A DNA stretch of 64,000 nucleotides from Thereva unica (Eukaryota > Arthropoda > Insecta > Diptera > Therevidae). Shown piece by piece: positions 36,624-47,449 of this stretch (position 1 is the first letter of the stretch; the number at the start of each line of letters is the position of its first letter). The DNA lies in contig OX465282.1 in NCBI GenBank assembly GCA_949987705.1, positions 82,386,070-82,450,069 on the forward strand, in the 5' to 3' direction. The position numbers and the translations under genes were made by a program. The notes under the pieces are model-generated. The model did no database searches. It was given only the letters and a program-made list of their open reading frames with translations, and was not told the DNA's origin.

Positions 36624-39266
36624 TTACAGGCTCCTCGACGGGATATAAAAACGGCGAAATGCAGCCAGAAAGGAAGAGGTTGTCATATCTCCCACCACTT
36701 CAAGGTGGATGGCCTTGGTACACAAACATACAAAAACGACAAGATATCCTTTGTATGTCTTACCGCCTCTACCTCGGCTTGCTCTGATATCCAAGTGGCC
36801 AGTGTAATCGACGCCGACATATGTGAATGGTCGGCTGGGGAGGACTCGTTCAGGTGGTAATTGGGCCATTAGCTGTGTTTGGGACTGTTTATTCCAACGA
36901 AGACATGTCACACAATTACGAAAACACCTTTTTACACAGTGACGTGCCCGAAGGATCCAGTATCGACGGCGCAAGAAGGATAACATGAACTGAGGACCTC
37001 CGTGTAGAGTGCTGTGGTGGGCCTCACGTACGAGTAACTCGGTGAAATGTCCTTCGCAGGGTAATATAATTGGATGGCGCTCTTCGTAGGGTAAATCTGA
37101 ATATGCTAAGCGGCCACCTACGCGGACAAGGCGTTCGGCATCCAGAAAGGGGTACAATGATAACAGCTTGGTGTTTTTTGGTAGTGGTTTTCCCTGAAGT
37201 AAGCAGTCAACTTCAGATCTAAAATGTTGGGATTGGGCCCATCGGCACCAAAGTTTGAGACTCTGATCCAGCTCGGTAGTGGACAAAGCGAGGTTACGGG
37301 GCAGGTTGTTGGCCTTTCGACAATATCGAATAAACCGGAAGCAATGGGTAGTGACACGTAGCAGACGATTCAATTTGGAGAAACGAGCGAGGATAGTTTC
37401 TAGATGAGAATCCGCAGCTTGCACGTGGAAACCTTTAACGGGTCGTAATTCAAGAATCTGCGGATCTTCACACAAATTGAATGTGGATTTAGGCCAGTGT
37501 GACCTGTTTCGTTTTAGCCACGGGGGTCCCGCCAACCACAAAGAATCCTGTATTAATTCCTCACCATTTTTACCGCGACTGCTGCCATCCGCCGGATTTT
37601 GAGACGAAGGTACGTGGTGCCATTTCACTGCTCCAACATTCGTCAGGATTGTGGATACCCGATTGCTGACAAACGTCTTCAGTGTATTCATATGCTTTCC
37701 TAGCCACGAGATTACAATCGTTGAATCTGTCCAGAGGAACACTTGTTCGCTGGGTACCGGGAGGCAGGGTCTTAGGTTTTTCACGAGTTTTGAAAGAAGG
37801 ACCGCGCCGCACAACTCGAGGCGAGGCAGGGTGATGGCCTTTACCGGAGCTACCTTTGTTTTGCTGGCAATGAGAAATACTTGAACGCCATCGGAGTTTT
37901 CTACTCGTAGATAGAGGGATGCGGCATAAGCTCGTTCCGAAGCATCGCAGAAGCCGTGTAGTTGGGTATTGGAGGGATGTGATGATGCGACATATCGCGG
38001 AAGGGTCATCTGCTCGATAGCTGGGAGTGTATCAATAAAACGCTGCCATTGATTCTCTAAATCTGGGGCTAACCTTTCATCCCAGGTGAGACCGCGTTGC
38101 CAAAGGGTTTGAATGAAAATTTTCGCCCAAATGAGTACTGGGGATAACCATCCTAAGGGGTCGTACAGACGGGCGATGTATGACACCACGGTACGTTTCG
38201 TGAAGGGGATTTTGGGTTTATCCGCCCGAAGACGAAAGCTGAATTGATCCGAGGATGGATTCCAAAAAAATCCGAGGGTTTTGATAACATCGTCCGGGAG
38301 TAGGCTTATGCATTGGGGGTTGGGGGCTTGATCGATCGGTTGGACGTTTTCTAGGAGCTGGGGGTGATTTGCAGACCATTTATGGAGACGGAATCTACCT
38401 TTCTGCAAGAGACAGATGATATCGTTTTGTAGGGACTTAGCTTCGGAAAGGCTATCAGCACCTGAGTAGACGTCATCTACATATGTGTCGTGAACTAAGG
38501 CATCCGCTGCCCGAGGAAAAGTCGTTCCTTCGTCCAGGGCTAACTGATGTAAAGTGCGGATCGCTAGATACGGCGCGCTAGCTGTACCAAAAGTGACGGT
38601 TTTCAAACATAGGTCTTCTAGGGGAAGCTCGGGGTGACGACGCCAGACTATCCTTTGAAATTCGGCGTCTTCGGAAGTGACTACAATCTGGCGGTACATC
38701 TTTTCGATATCGGCGCAAAAAACAAAGCGCTTTAGGCGCCACTTTACGATTAGTTTGCAAATATCTTGTTGTAGGCGGGGGCCGATTAACAGACGGTCAT
38801 TTAAGGAGAAGTTATTTTGTGTTTTGCACGAGGCGTCGAAAACCACCCGACACCTCGTCGTGGAGCTGTCCGTCTTGACCACCGCGTGATGGGGCAGGTA
38901 GCAATGTGAGATATTAGTGGTTTCCGGCTCTGGGGTTGTGGTTTCAACCGCATGACCTAAAGTGCGATATTCCTCGATGCATTTACTATATTCTTCGGCC
39001 AGCAGTGGATCTCGGCGGAACCTTCGTTCTAGCTGATTGAAACGCCGGACTGCAATTTCGCGAGATGGCCCGAATCGAGTTTCATGAGGGGAAGTGAGAG
39101 GTAACTTCACTATATAACGACCGCTGGGATCTCGTCTATGTGTTTCCCGATATATGGTCTCGCAAAGCTGGTCATCGGCAGAAAGAGTGGGAGAGTCGAA
39201 AACTTCCTCGATTTCCCAAAATCGACGGAGAGATTCGTCAAGTTCGACTCGATTGTGCAAGCTCAC
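36624..39266 (-). pseudogene. BEL3 Pol, middle part (RT, RNase H, integrase start)
   Basis: A frame of 880 codons with reverse transcriptase (FCADIEKMYRQI with the first Asp; YVDD in DTYVDDVYSGAD), the linking Peptidase_A17-like region, RNase H (LHGFCDASERAYAAS, then LPRLELCGAVLL) and the integrase zinc region (HGGPQF...NCVTCLRW) with the first catalytic Asp in GVDYTGHL. Translation would end near 36624 because of a +1-type indel in a T-rich stretch. The 5' junction also needs a frame change from the gag frame. Confidence 0.87.
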
Positions 39267-41403
39267 AATCGTTGTAGAGTGGAGATGGGAGTTGGGGAAG
39301 CCTACCGAACACGAGCCACCCCAAGGCTGTTTCTTGTGCTACTGGGGCATCGTCGTCTCCTGTTTTCACGGCGGGACCTATGATTTTAGCATACTCGACT
39401 ATTCCCAATACTAGATCAATGGGTCCGGGTTCTTGGAAGAGTGGGTCCGCCAATTTCAGGCCACGTAGATGATGAAACCGCATTGTAGGTATTCTCTGTG
39501 AGGGGAGTTTGTCCGTCAGTGTGTTCCAAGCAATAGCCGGTATTTCCATCCTAAATTCAGGGTCAACATTGGACCGAATCTCTAATTGCACCATGTATTG
39601 CGAACTGCCAAGGGCGGTCTTAAACATTCCTTGAATTTCAGTGGACACTGGTTTCCGGTGCAGTCGCAATCGTTGAACAAATTTGGTGGTGATAAATGAT
39701 GCTTCGCTACCTGAGTCAATTAAAGCCCGGGCGATGATAACCTCACCGGACCCTGCGACAACGGGAATCAGAGCAGTGGCCAAAAGAGAGGGTTTAACTC
39801 TAGCTGTGAAATAAGTACGAACTGGAGGAGAGGGCGCCGGTGCGGGGTCGGGGGGACAGGGAGCCACGGGAAGATTTGTCTTCTCTTTGTTAAAAGAGGT
39901 TCCCATTGGCGGGTTGCGCTCACCTGATCGGTGTAACAATGTGTGATGTTTAGCACCACATTGGAAACATCCGTGTTTACTAGGGCATTGATTCACTCGA
40001 TGTTTCGTTCCTAAACAGTTGTAGCAGATTCCTTTCTGCCTAGCGAGTTGGCTTCTTTCGGATGGGGACATTGCCTTGAATTTGAGGCACGATTTGATTA
40101 AGTGATCGGCATTACAACAGGGGCAGCCTGGGAATGAAAACGTGTGGAATGCGTGAGTCTGAGAGGGTTTTTCCAATTGCCTTCCAGGAGGGATGGTTCG
40201 GGTTGGGGTATATTGACGTGGGTGCCTTTGATCGCGAGTGGCTTCCAAAGCTCGCACTCGAGAATCTAAGAAGTCTAGCAATTTCTTGAGAGGGGGGAAT
40301 GAGGTAGAGGAGCCCTGGTCCTGTTCCCAGAGTTTTCGGGTATCTGGAGGTAAACGAGAAACCATTAAAGTGACGATGATAGGATCCCAAGCCTCTATAT
40401 TTACCTTCAAACCATTGAGTGACGCCAAGTATTCATTAGTGGTGTCTAGGAGTTGACGGATATGAGAAGAACTTTCAGAAGAAATATGGGGTTGGGCCAA
40501 AAGCAATTGGACGTAATTCGTTATTAACAAACGGGGATTATGATATCGGTCGCATAACATGTGCCACGCGCTATCATAATTTACTTGTGTGAGGGTTAAA
40601 TGTCTAATCAGTTGATGGGCTTCGCCCTTTAGACTGCTTTTGAGATAATGCAGCTTTTGTACTGCTGGGATGGAGGGGTGGTTGTGTACTAACGATTCAA
40701 ACAGATCATGGAATGTCAGCCATTCTCGGGAATCCCCCGAAAACTGGGGTAGGGAAATGCGTGGCAACTTAACATCCAACTGGGAAATGGGATTTGAGGG
40801 GTTAGAGGCTAGGGAGGTCGAAGTGCGACTTTCAAGGGTTTCGTTTCTTGTACTCGGGCCCCCTTCTGAAGCTAATGGAGCCGTAATCCTACTTACGAGG
40901 ACTTCGCCGCTTTTACTAGGGCCACCTTCAGAGGCTACTGAAGCCGTATTCCGAGTTTCACGGGCGTCATCGCTTTTACTAGGGCCACTTTTGGAGGTTA
41001 CAGGAGCCTTTTTTCGAATTTCGACAGCTTCGTCGCTTTGACGAGGGCCACCTTCGCTTAACAGATCAAGTAATATGCCCTTCCAGTCGGCTACTTGGTC
41101 CTCATGGTAAGTATATTCGTCTTGGGTGAAATATTCCAAAGTGTGTCGCTCTGAATCTGAGACCAGGGATTCTAGTTCCTGGTCTTGCTCTTGAAACCGG
41201 TCCCATAGTTTATCTAAGGCAGATATCCTTCCATTTATGTGTCCAGGAGTTAGTCGAACTTTGGGGGATTTATTAAAGTTAAGCCAGAACTTTCGCAGCT
41301 GTTCAATGGTGGCCGATTGCTTTGATAGGAGCGCCTGGATCACGCTAGGATCCAGACTCTCATCTTCTTGGGATTCCTCCTGCATAATGAAGTTAAATGT
41401 CAC
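39238..41403 (-). pseudogene. BEL3 Gag and protease, with four short tandem repeats
   Basis: 721 codons from ATG 41403. Near residues 115-200 there are four imperfect ~28-residue repeats with the theme GGPS(K/R)SxExxExRxxAxxAS (about 40810-41060), absent from BEL1 and BEL4. Then come the BEL Gag domain (LPRISLPQFSGDSREWLTFHD), zinc motifs (CPCCNADHLIKSC, CYNCLGTKHRVNQC, CFQCGAKHH) and protease ALIDSGSEASFI. The coding frame leaves this ORF near 39285, where the sequence of the BEL linker continues in the frame of the next piece. This indel is the first of two lesions. Confidence 0.87.
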
Positions 41404-43497
41404 AGAGGCCTAGAGGGGGTTGAGATAGAAGCACAGGTCAGGTCAGAGAAACTTCTGAAAGGGTTTCTTACAGGGAAAAGATCTAGAGGTAAACTTTCCT
41501 TTACAATTAAAGAGAATTTCTTGGCGTGCGAAAGGTTTAAATAAGTGGGGAGAAATGAGCCCTATAATAGAACCAAACTTTAGATTCGATTGAGAAATTT
41601 CGAAACCCTCCGACAATGGGGAATATGAGCCAACATAAAAGAATCAAATTAAAAATTAAGGGAAAACAAAACATATAATTTTTCCACTATCCTTCCAATT
41701 CAGCAAACCCAACTACGATAGACATACACCTTGTGTTTCATATCAAACCGTCAAGAATTAGGCAGTTATAAAATCGAAATAGAACAAAACAAATAATGAA
41801 ATGAACATTAAATTTCCATCTACTATATATAATTTTTCGGTATAGATTCAAATTCCGAGAAACTCAAATAAAATCAACGAAAACAAAACAAAATCATAAA
41901 TTTTTAGACCTGCTAAAACCTAATTAAGGTCCTTATTAATTCACAGTTAAATTCAAATCCCTTGACATTAGTTCCTAAATCAAACGAAAGAGAAAAACAA
42001 AAAAAAACAAAAACCTTTATTCGCCACACTTTCAATATTCTGATCAAATATTATAGGTTACCACAACGAAACTACGATGTAGTAGCATCAATGAATCGTA
42101 TAAGATTATGTAAATTCCACAATATTGTTTTGTTTTCATAGTTCCTAATTCAATATTTGCTACACCTTATTAAGGGTTTTGTTATTACATTTCTTATTAA
42201 TTAAGTAAATAACAAACAAGAAAAACTTTATTTTCAATAAATCCACGATTAGTTTTTTCTTGAAAATTCATAAATTTTATCGTTACTAAACATGATTAAA
42301 ATTCTTTGTTCTTTAAGACCGCTTCACTTTCCAGAGATAAAACCACTAGATCTTTGATAAATACCGTAAATAACGCATTTACGGTCAAGTAAGCCTTTGT
42401 CCTACAGAATATCCGTTATCGACATGTGGTGACAAAATCATCAATTAAAATGCATAAATTTTATTTTAAAGAAAGTAAACGGGGTTTATCATAATAACGG
42501 TTTCTACGGAGTTCACATGAAAATTTTCGACTAATTTTATTTAAGTAATTACGGTAATAATTAAATTTTTTATTAATTAAGTAAATAACAAACAAAAAAA
42601 AATTTTTATTTTCAATAAATCCACGATTAGGTTTTTCAAAATTCATCAATTTTCACATTGTTCCTAAATATAATTAAATTCTTTGTTCTTTAAGACCGCT
42701 TCAATTTCCAGAGATAAAACCACTATATCTTTGATAAATACCGTAAATAACGCATCTACGGTCAAGTAAACCTTTGTCCTACAGAATATCCGTTATCAAC
42801 ATGTGGTGATAAAATCATCAATTAAAATGCATAAATTTTATTTTAAAGAAAGTAAACGGGGTTTATCATAATAACGGTTTCTAAGGAGTTCACATGAAAA
42901 TTTTCGACTAATTTTATTTAAGATAATTACGGTAATCTTTTCCACCAGTTCTCTTTGTTCATTGTGTCTGAAAGGCAACCAAATATGAAGGAGAACAAAA
43001 ACTGTAGCTGTAAAATAAATTGAACTGTACTTGTGTCGGCGACTTAGCACATTCTTCGCAAGAGAGACAAAACACCATGCCCCATGAGGTGAAAACTGAC
43101 CCGTTATCCCTTTAAAATTTTAAAATTCAACTTATTAAATCAATAATACGCGATGCGAATTCCTTTACCATCGATCAAAAAAAAATGCACATCACCTTTA
43201 TTCGTTTAATTTGAGTGACACAAAATTAAATTCCTCCAAGGTACCACTACTTTTAATTCTTTAATAGAACACTAATTGGATAAAAATGAAACCTTCACTC
43301 ACCTGCCTTTGCAAAGGGAACGGATGGGATTTTGTAATGGGATTTAAAAAAAACTGCGGCTGATCTCGGCGACTTCTGGATCTGGGGTTACTGTAATTCC
43401 AATACCGCTACAGGTGAATTCCTTTATGTTTCCCACGACGTTATGGTAGAGTATTCCCACGTGGCAGTGATTTGTATTAAAATCCGTGAGATCACTG
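41404..43497 (-). repeat. BEL3 long AT-rich leader with 376-bp tandem duplication
   Basis: About 2.1 kb between primer site and gag start contains no gene. Two adjacent copies of a ~376-bp AT-rich block begin at 42195 and 42571, each ending with the same GTAAACGGGGTTTATCATAA and GAAAATTTTCGAC landmarks. Small ORFs at 42461 and 42838 (minus) are the two copies of one non-coding stretch. Confidence 0.65.
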
Positions 43498-43516
43498 AAT
43501 CCGGCTCGAAGGACCA
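43498..43516 (-). promoter_or_regulatory. BEL3 primer-binding site (tRNA-Tyr)
   Basis: On the plus strand AATCCGGCTCGAAGGACCA, identical to a tRNA-Tyr 3' end. On the element strand it is the complementary primer site, four bases inside the 5' LTR. Confidence 0.8.
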
Positions 43517-43520
43517 AATT

Positions 43521-44289
43521 TGTTTGGGCGGATGCCGTGGGGAAACCAAAAAAAAATATATATACTCGCGCTTTTGAATACAATTATTATAACAACAACT
43601 TTATTTCACTGAATTTTACATTGAGTTTAAGTTCTGTAAACTTGGAGACGTCTTCTCTATCCGGCTTTCTGCAGCTGACTCTCGGTCTTCCTTCCAAAGT
43701 CTAGTAATAACAAGTCTTTCATCTTCATACAAAATTTTCACCCGGTTGGTTGTGTACGTGCATATATGAACATCACTGCTGAGCAAAACTCAACGCATAC
43801 TTCGTGAACTCGGCGAGACAAAGCCAGACTCTCTCTCTTCGATCAAGTATGCAGAACAGAAAAGGAAAGAAAATTGACATATCGAACATTCCCATAAAAA
43901 AAATCAAAACAAACGAGCAAATATGCACCAATACATCAACATTATCCCTATAGAAACTCATAAAATGTTCTGTTGTTTAGTTGTATGCTAGCGCTTATAA
44001 AAATATTGCATTCTCTCTCTGATAGCCTGACATCGTCATATGAAGAACTTATGCATATAGCTGTTCGTCTTTCCCTCATTAACCATATGAAGATGAAAGA
44101 CTTGTTAATTTCTAGACTTTGCTTCCTTCTTGCTATCGATGGATTTTTTCTGGTATGTTCTGGTATCCCGTTTTCTACTGTTCGGGGAGGGAGAACAATG
44201 GATGTGCTCGTAGATTGGTAGTGTTGACATTATTATGGATATTTCCTCTCCATCGGCTAGTGTTGTGAGGAAGTTTGTTTTCTTGAACA
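43521..44289 (-). repeat. BEL3 5' LTR, split by a MITE
   Basis: This matches 35256-35588 except for the 435 bases made up of the MITE plus its duplicated CTTCCTTC. Remaining length is 334 bp, with only one or two base differences seen. Confidence 0.88.
43695..44121. mobile_element. hAT-like MITE inside BEL3 LTR
   Basis: A 427-bp non-coding element with ~36-bp terminal inverted repeats (CAAAGTCTAG...; shared AACAAGTCTTTCATCTTCAT) and the 8-bp duplication CTTCCTTC (43687-43694, 44122-44129). The empty site is preserved in the other LTR, which proves the boundaries. 8-bp duplications and a CA start suggest the hAT superfamily. The ORF at 43773-43961 has no coding signature. Confidence 0.8.
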
Positions 44290-44294
44290 AGGCT

Positions 44295-44331
44295 TGATAA
44301 AGCGGAGGGAAAGAATTGCTTCGGGAGCCAT
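44295..44331 (-). pseudogene. Viral gene F, N-terminal stub
   Basis: An ATG at 44329-44331 opens a short frame of 12 codons that runs into the BEL3 target duplication. It is in phase with the open frame at 35255 across the element. It lies 20 bp downstream of the stop of gene G on the same strand. AATAAA-like sequence overlaps gene G's end. Confidence 0.6.
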
Positions 44332-44351
44332 CCTCTTACAAATAAAACACT

Positions 44352-44630
44352 TTATTGAGTATGGCGCAACCTGGCAAATATTGTACGCTGCACGGCATCT
44401 ATTGCGTTATGGACGGCAGCTATTTCTTCATATATGGCAACTACTTCATCAAACTCTGTCGCCATCGTCCGCCGGTCGTGGAGCATATGGCACAGCTTCA
44501 TACCCACATTGTAAAACTGATCGTATAAAGGTTTAATCATATGAGCCGGCGATTGATCGACCTCATCCCGCACCTTCTCACCCAGCTCGAAAAACTCACG
44601 GTCAATCGATTGTATATAACTCGGCAGCAT
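44352..44630 (-). CDS. Viral gene G, 92 aa, helical, unknown
   Basis: The frame is open from 44762, but the first part reads satellite-like sequence. ATG 44630, just downstream of that, is the sensible start. The 92-residue product is almost entirely predicted alpha-helix, with heptad-like spacing (DREFFELGEKVRDEVDQ, then TEFDEVVAIYEEIAAVHNAIDAVQ), so it may form a coiled coil. There is no Cys pair, signal peptide or membrane segment. A CAATAAAG motif overlaps the stop codon and could serve as poly(A) signal. It is co-directional with gene F. Function unknown. Confidence 0.5.
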   Translation of the reverse strand: MLPSYIQSIDREFFELGEKVRDEVDQSPAHMIKPLYDQFYNVGMKLCHMLHDRRTMATEFDEVVAIYEEIAAVHNAIDAVQRTIFARLRHTQ

Positions 44631-44734
44631 ATTGCTTACTAATGGCGTATGAATTAAAAAATGCTTTACAATTGAAAAAGACTTTATTGATTCCTGCCAC
44701 CCCTCCGGGTACACCAGCACCATAAACAAGAGTA

Positions 44735-45018
44735 CATGGGGCGCTCTGCTCAAGCAGGGCATGGGGCGCTCTGCTCAAGCAGGGTATTGGGCGCTCTGCT
44801 CAAGTAGGGCATGGGGCGCTCTGCTCAAGCAGGGTATTGGGCGCGCTGCTTAAGCCGGGCATGGGGCGCTCTGCTCAAGCAGGGCATGGGGCGCTCTGCT
44901 CAAGCAGGGCATGGGGCGCTCTGCTCAAGCAGGGCATGGGGCGCTCTGCTCAAGCAAGGCATGGGGCGCTCTGCTCAAGCAGGGCATGGGGCGCTCTGCT
45001 CAAGCAGGGTATTGGGCG
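44735..45018 (+). repeat. 25-bp tandem repeat, ~11 copies
   Basis: The unit CATGGGGCGCTCTGCTCAAG plus CAGGG repeats head to tail about 11 times with a few variants (TATTGGG for CATGGGG, AAGTAGGG). There are no spacers, so it is a minisatellite. All three frames are open, which makes spurious ORFs (44811-45055). It sits immediately upstream of gene G. Confidence 0.9.
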
Positions 45019-45089
45019 ATTGAAAATAAAGATAAAGAGAAAAAGACTAGTTTAGTCGTCATCATTTATTTCTAGATTCGGCTCATATT

Positions 45090-45287
45090 TTATGTTGTGT
45101 TTTTTATTATATCGAGCATTTCCCCAGATATGCGCTGGTACCACTGGATCTGGCGGTTTCTCTCCCCCAGCTGCTTCACGATTACCATATTCTTCTCCGC
45201 GATCACCTGGTCCTTTTCCTCCAGCTTCTTCAAGAGCTCCATCCGGACTTGGCGCACGAGGTCGCTGCGGATACGCTTTCTTGGCGG
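45090..45287 (-). pseudogene. Viral ORF remnant, charged coiled-coil C-terminus
   Basis: On the minus strand, ~65 codons are open from 45287 to TAA 45090-45092, without a good upstream start. The stretch is rich in Lys/Glu/Gln, with a heptad-like segment ELLKKLEEKDQVIAEKNMVI. It resembles the Lys/Glu-rich coiled-coil tails found at the C-termini of BRO-like and MSV199-type insect dsDNA virus proteins (inference). The 5' part is replaced by unrelated repeats beginning near 45300, so this may mark the right edge of the viral insertion. Confidence 0.35.
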
Positions 45288-45339
45288 TTAGTAGTAGAGC
45301 TAGGCGGGTACGGGGCCACCTCTCAGGTGGCTTCGTAGT

Positions 45340-46000
45340 GACATAGGATTTGGGGGGGTCTGAAAGCTCTTCATGTACGTGTACGAGGTGTTTTAGGTTT
45401 GTGTCTTGGATAAGGTGGCTTAGAGTTGGTGTGTGGAGATGGGTGAAAGCTGTTCATGTACGTGTACGAGGTGTTTTAGGTTTGTGTCTTGGATAAGGTG
45501 GCTTAGAGTTGGTGTGTGGAGATGGGTGAAAGCTCTTTATGTAGGTGTACGAGGTGTTTTGAGTTTGTGTCTTGGGTAAGGTGGTTTGAAAGCTGTTTAT
45601 GGAGGTTGGGTGTCTTGGATGGGGTGGCTTGGAGTTGGTGGGTGGAGATGGGTGAAAGCTCTGCATGTAGGTGTGTGAGGTGTTTTGGGTGTGCGTCTTG
45701 GATGGGGTGGCCCAGAGTGGGCATGGGATTTGGTGTGTGACCGGCGTGGGATTTGAAAGCTGTGTTGTTGAGTGCCACCTGTGGGAAGCTAGTTGAATTT
45801 CGGTGTTGATTTGGTCCAGAGCTGGCATGGGATTTGAGGTGTGACTTAAAGCTCTGGATGTATGTTTCTTGGATAGGGTGGTGCAGAACGGGCATGGGAT
45901 TTGGCCCAGAGCAGGCATGTGATTTGAAGGTGGCGCAGAACCGGCATGGAATTTGGTCCAGAGTGGGGGAACTATGAACTGAGCTGTGGGGGATTTGAGC
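45340..46000. repeat. 83-bp minisatellite and degenerate flanking repeats
   Basis: From ~45365 a unit of 83 bp (starting AAAGCTSTTCATGTACGTGT and ending GTGGAGATGGGTG) repeats about four times, grading to diverged units up to ~45720 and GGCATGGGATTTGG-type repeats to ~45960. Minus-strand ORFs across it (45454-46125, 45503-45895) are low-complexity Ser/Thr/Pro/His read-through. Confidence 0.75.
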
Positions 46001-46009
46001 TTTGGTTTC

Positions 46010-46600
46010 GAGATGATGATTTTTCTAGTATTAATTCCGGTAGCAACTTGTGCTATGGAATGAGCTTGGATTCTGGAGCAAAATATACAAATAATTTGGT
46101 GAAGAACTGGACTTGCAAGTAACACTAAGAATTAAATTAAGCTTTAGCTGGAGCCAGCATTGGGTATATCACCTCAAGTCACAGATATTACAACAACCGC
46201 AACTTGAAATTACTAAGTGACTAAAAAAGCCATACCTGAAAAAGATATTGCATAGTTTTAGGAGCAAACAAATTCAGCATATTTTTCAAGTATTAATTCT
46301 GGTAGCAACTTAGGCTATGGAATGAGCTTGGATTCTAGAGCAAAATATACATATAATTCAGTGAAGAACTGGACTTTCAAGTAACACTAAGCTTTAGCTG
46401 AGATCCAGCATTGGGTCTGGACAACAACCCGGTGCGATCTGTAAGCTAAGATCTGGATTGCAACCATATGTTATTATTACCTTCCAAAGAATTCTTAATG
46501 AAAATACTCACCTCAAGTCGCAGATATTACAGCAATCGCAACTTACTAGGTGGGCAAGAAAATCATATCTGAAAAAGATATTTCCGATAACAACAACAAC
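46010..46600. repeat. Imperfect duplication in AT-rich DNA
   Basis: A block with landmarks GGTAGCAACTT...GAGCTTGGATTCT...GAAGAACTGGACTT occurs at ~46020-46135 and ~46285-46395. The following block (CACCTCAAGTCRCAGATATTAC...) occurs at ~46170 and ~46510. No gene is seen here or in 46600-47037, which is AT-rich host-like DNA. Confidence 0.55.
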
Positions 46601-47037
46601 AACAATACAGCTAAGATTCCCATTCTCATCACACTTATGATGTAATTATTATTATCCTGAACATGCTGGATATATTTTTAAAGAATAAAATTGAATACTT
46701 TAAACTAAAATACCCTTCACAAACCGCAAATATTGCAAACACTAGGAAGTGGCATAAGCTGCCACAAAAATACTTAACATAAACTCAGTCACATACTAAA
46801 AACAATGAAGATTCCCTTATACCATAATTATTCGATCCTGAACGAATTGGATAAATACTATTATTTAAACTGATCACCTTAAGTGCTAATTAGACCCAAG
46901 CCAACTGCTGAAATATTTAACTAAGTTAAGGTATTAAAAAGAATTGTTGTAGTTGTAATAGCTACAAATAAAAAAAACTATTAATTAGAACACATATTAT
47001 TTTGCTTTTTATTCTGATAAATCGCACAATTATTTAT

Positions 47038-47448
47038 TTATTTCAGACACAGCACAGTATTATTATTATTCACCTGGAAATTTCCTTTTCTTGTTGTTAG
47101 GATTATAAAAATTAGGGATTTCACTTGAATTATCAGCATAAAAACTATAATTAACTGGGGCGGCATCAATTTGTACAAATTTGAATATATATGTCCTCCC
47201 CTGCGGTCCAGACTGATTACGTGGAAATTTCCTTTGTTGCTGATGTCTTGTAAGACTGCATCAGAAAGTGAACTGTACCTGGCTGGTAGCAAAAGCTGAT
47301 GCTCCTTTAACTCGAGATGAATCCGAACACCATACACCGTTTCAAGCCTGCTTGCAGATTTTATTTTATATGGGGTTCCAAACTCCATGTCGGACATCCT
47401 TAAGTATGGTGAGTATTCCAAGCTTTTGAGTTCTGTTGCTGTATCCAT
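47038..47448 (-). CDS. ORF, 136 aa; possible OB-fold-like small protein
   Basis: It starts at ATG 47448. The first ~95 residues look like a compact beta-rich domain (FGTPYKIKSASRLETVYGVRIHLEL, then QLLLPARYSSLSD, SNKGNFHVISLDRRGG, HIYSNLYKLM). This pattern resembles small putative nucleic-acid-binding proteins found near PolB-type mobile elements in arthropods (inference from general resemblance only). The last ~40 residues are hydrophobic/Asn-rich and may be read-through past a lost stop or splice site. It points away from the PolB gene, with a palindrome between them. Low certainty. Confidence 0.35.
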   Translation of the reverse strand: MDTATELKSLEYSPYLRMSDMEFGTPYKIKSASRLETVYGVRIHLELKEHQLLLPARYSSLSDAVLQDISNKGNFHVISLDRRGGHIYSNLYKLMPPQLIIVFMLIIQVKSLIFIILTTRKGNFQVNNNNTVLCLK

Positions 47449-47449
47449 G

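Larger units (their letters stand above)
35256..44289 (-). mobile_element. BEL/Pao retrotransposon 'BEL3', defective
   Basis: A 9.0-kb minus-strand element with TG...CA LTRs (35256-35588 and 43521-44289) and the 5-bp duplication AGGCT (35251-35255, 44290-44294). The primer site matches tRNA-Tyr. Gag-pol has two frameshifts (near 39285 and near 36650). The right LTR carries a 427-bp MITE. It interrupts viral gene F 12 codons after its start. Confidence 0.92.

Noticed and set aside
43773..43961. 62-aa hydrophobic ORF
   Set aside because: Chance ORF inside a MITE.
44735..45018. CRISPR-like array
   Set aside because: Units are contiguous 25-mers with no unique spacers and the DNA is eukaryotic; it is a minisatellite.
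1173..45290. A domesticated viral gene set producing virus-like particles, as in some parasitoid wasps
   Set aside because: Three genes are split by transposons and lef-8 is frameshifted in this locus. Intact copies elsewhere in the genome cannot be excluded, but this copy looks decayed.
45454..46125. 223-aa minus-strand ORF
   Set aside because: Low-complexity Ser/Thr/Pro/His translation of satellite repeats; the 83-bp unit is not a multiple of three, so a conserved repeat protein is not expected.
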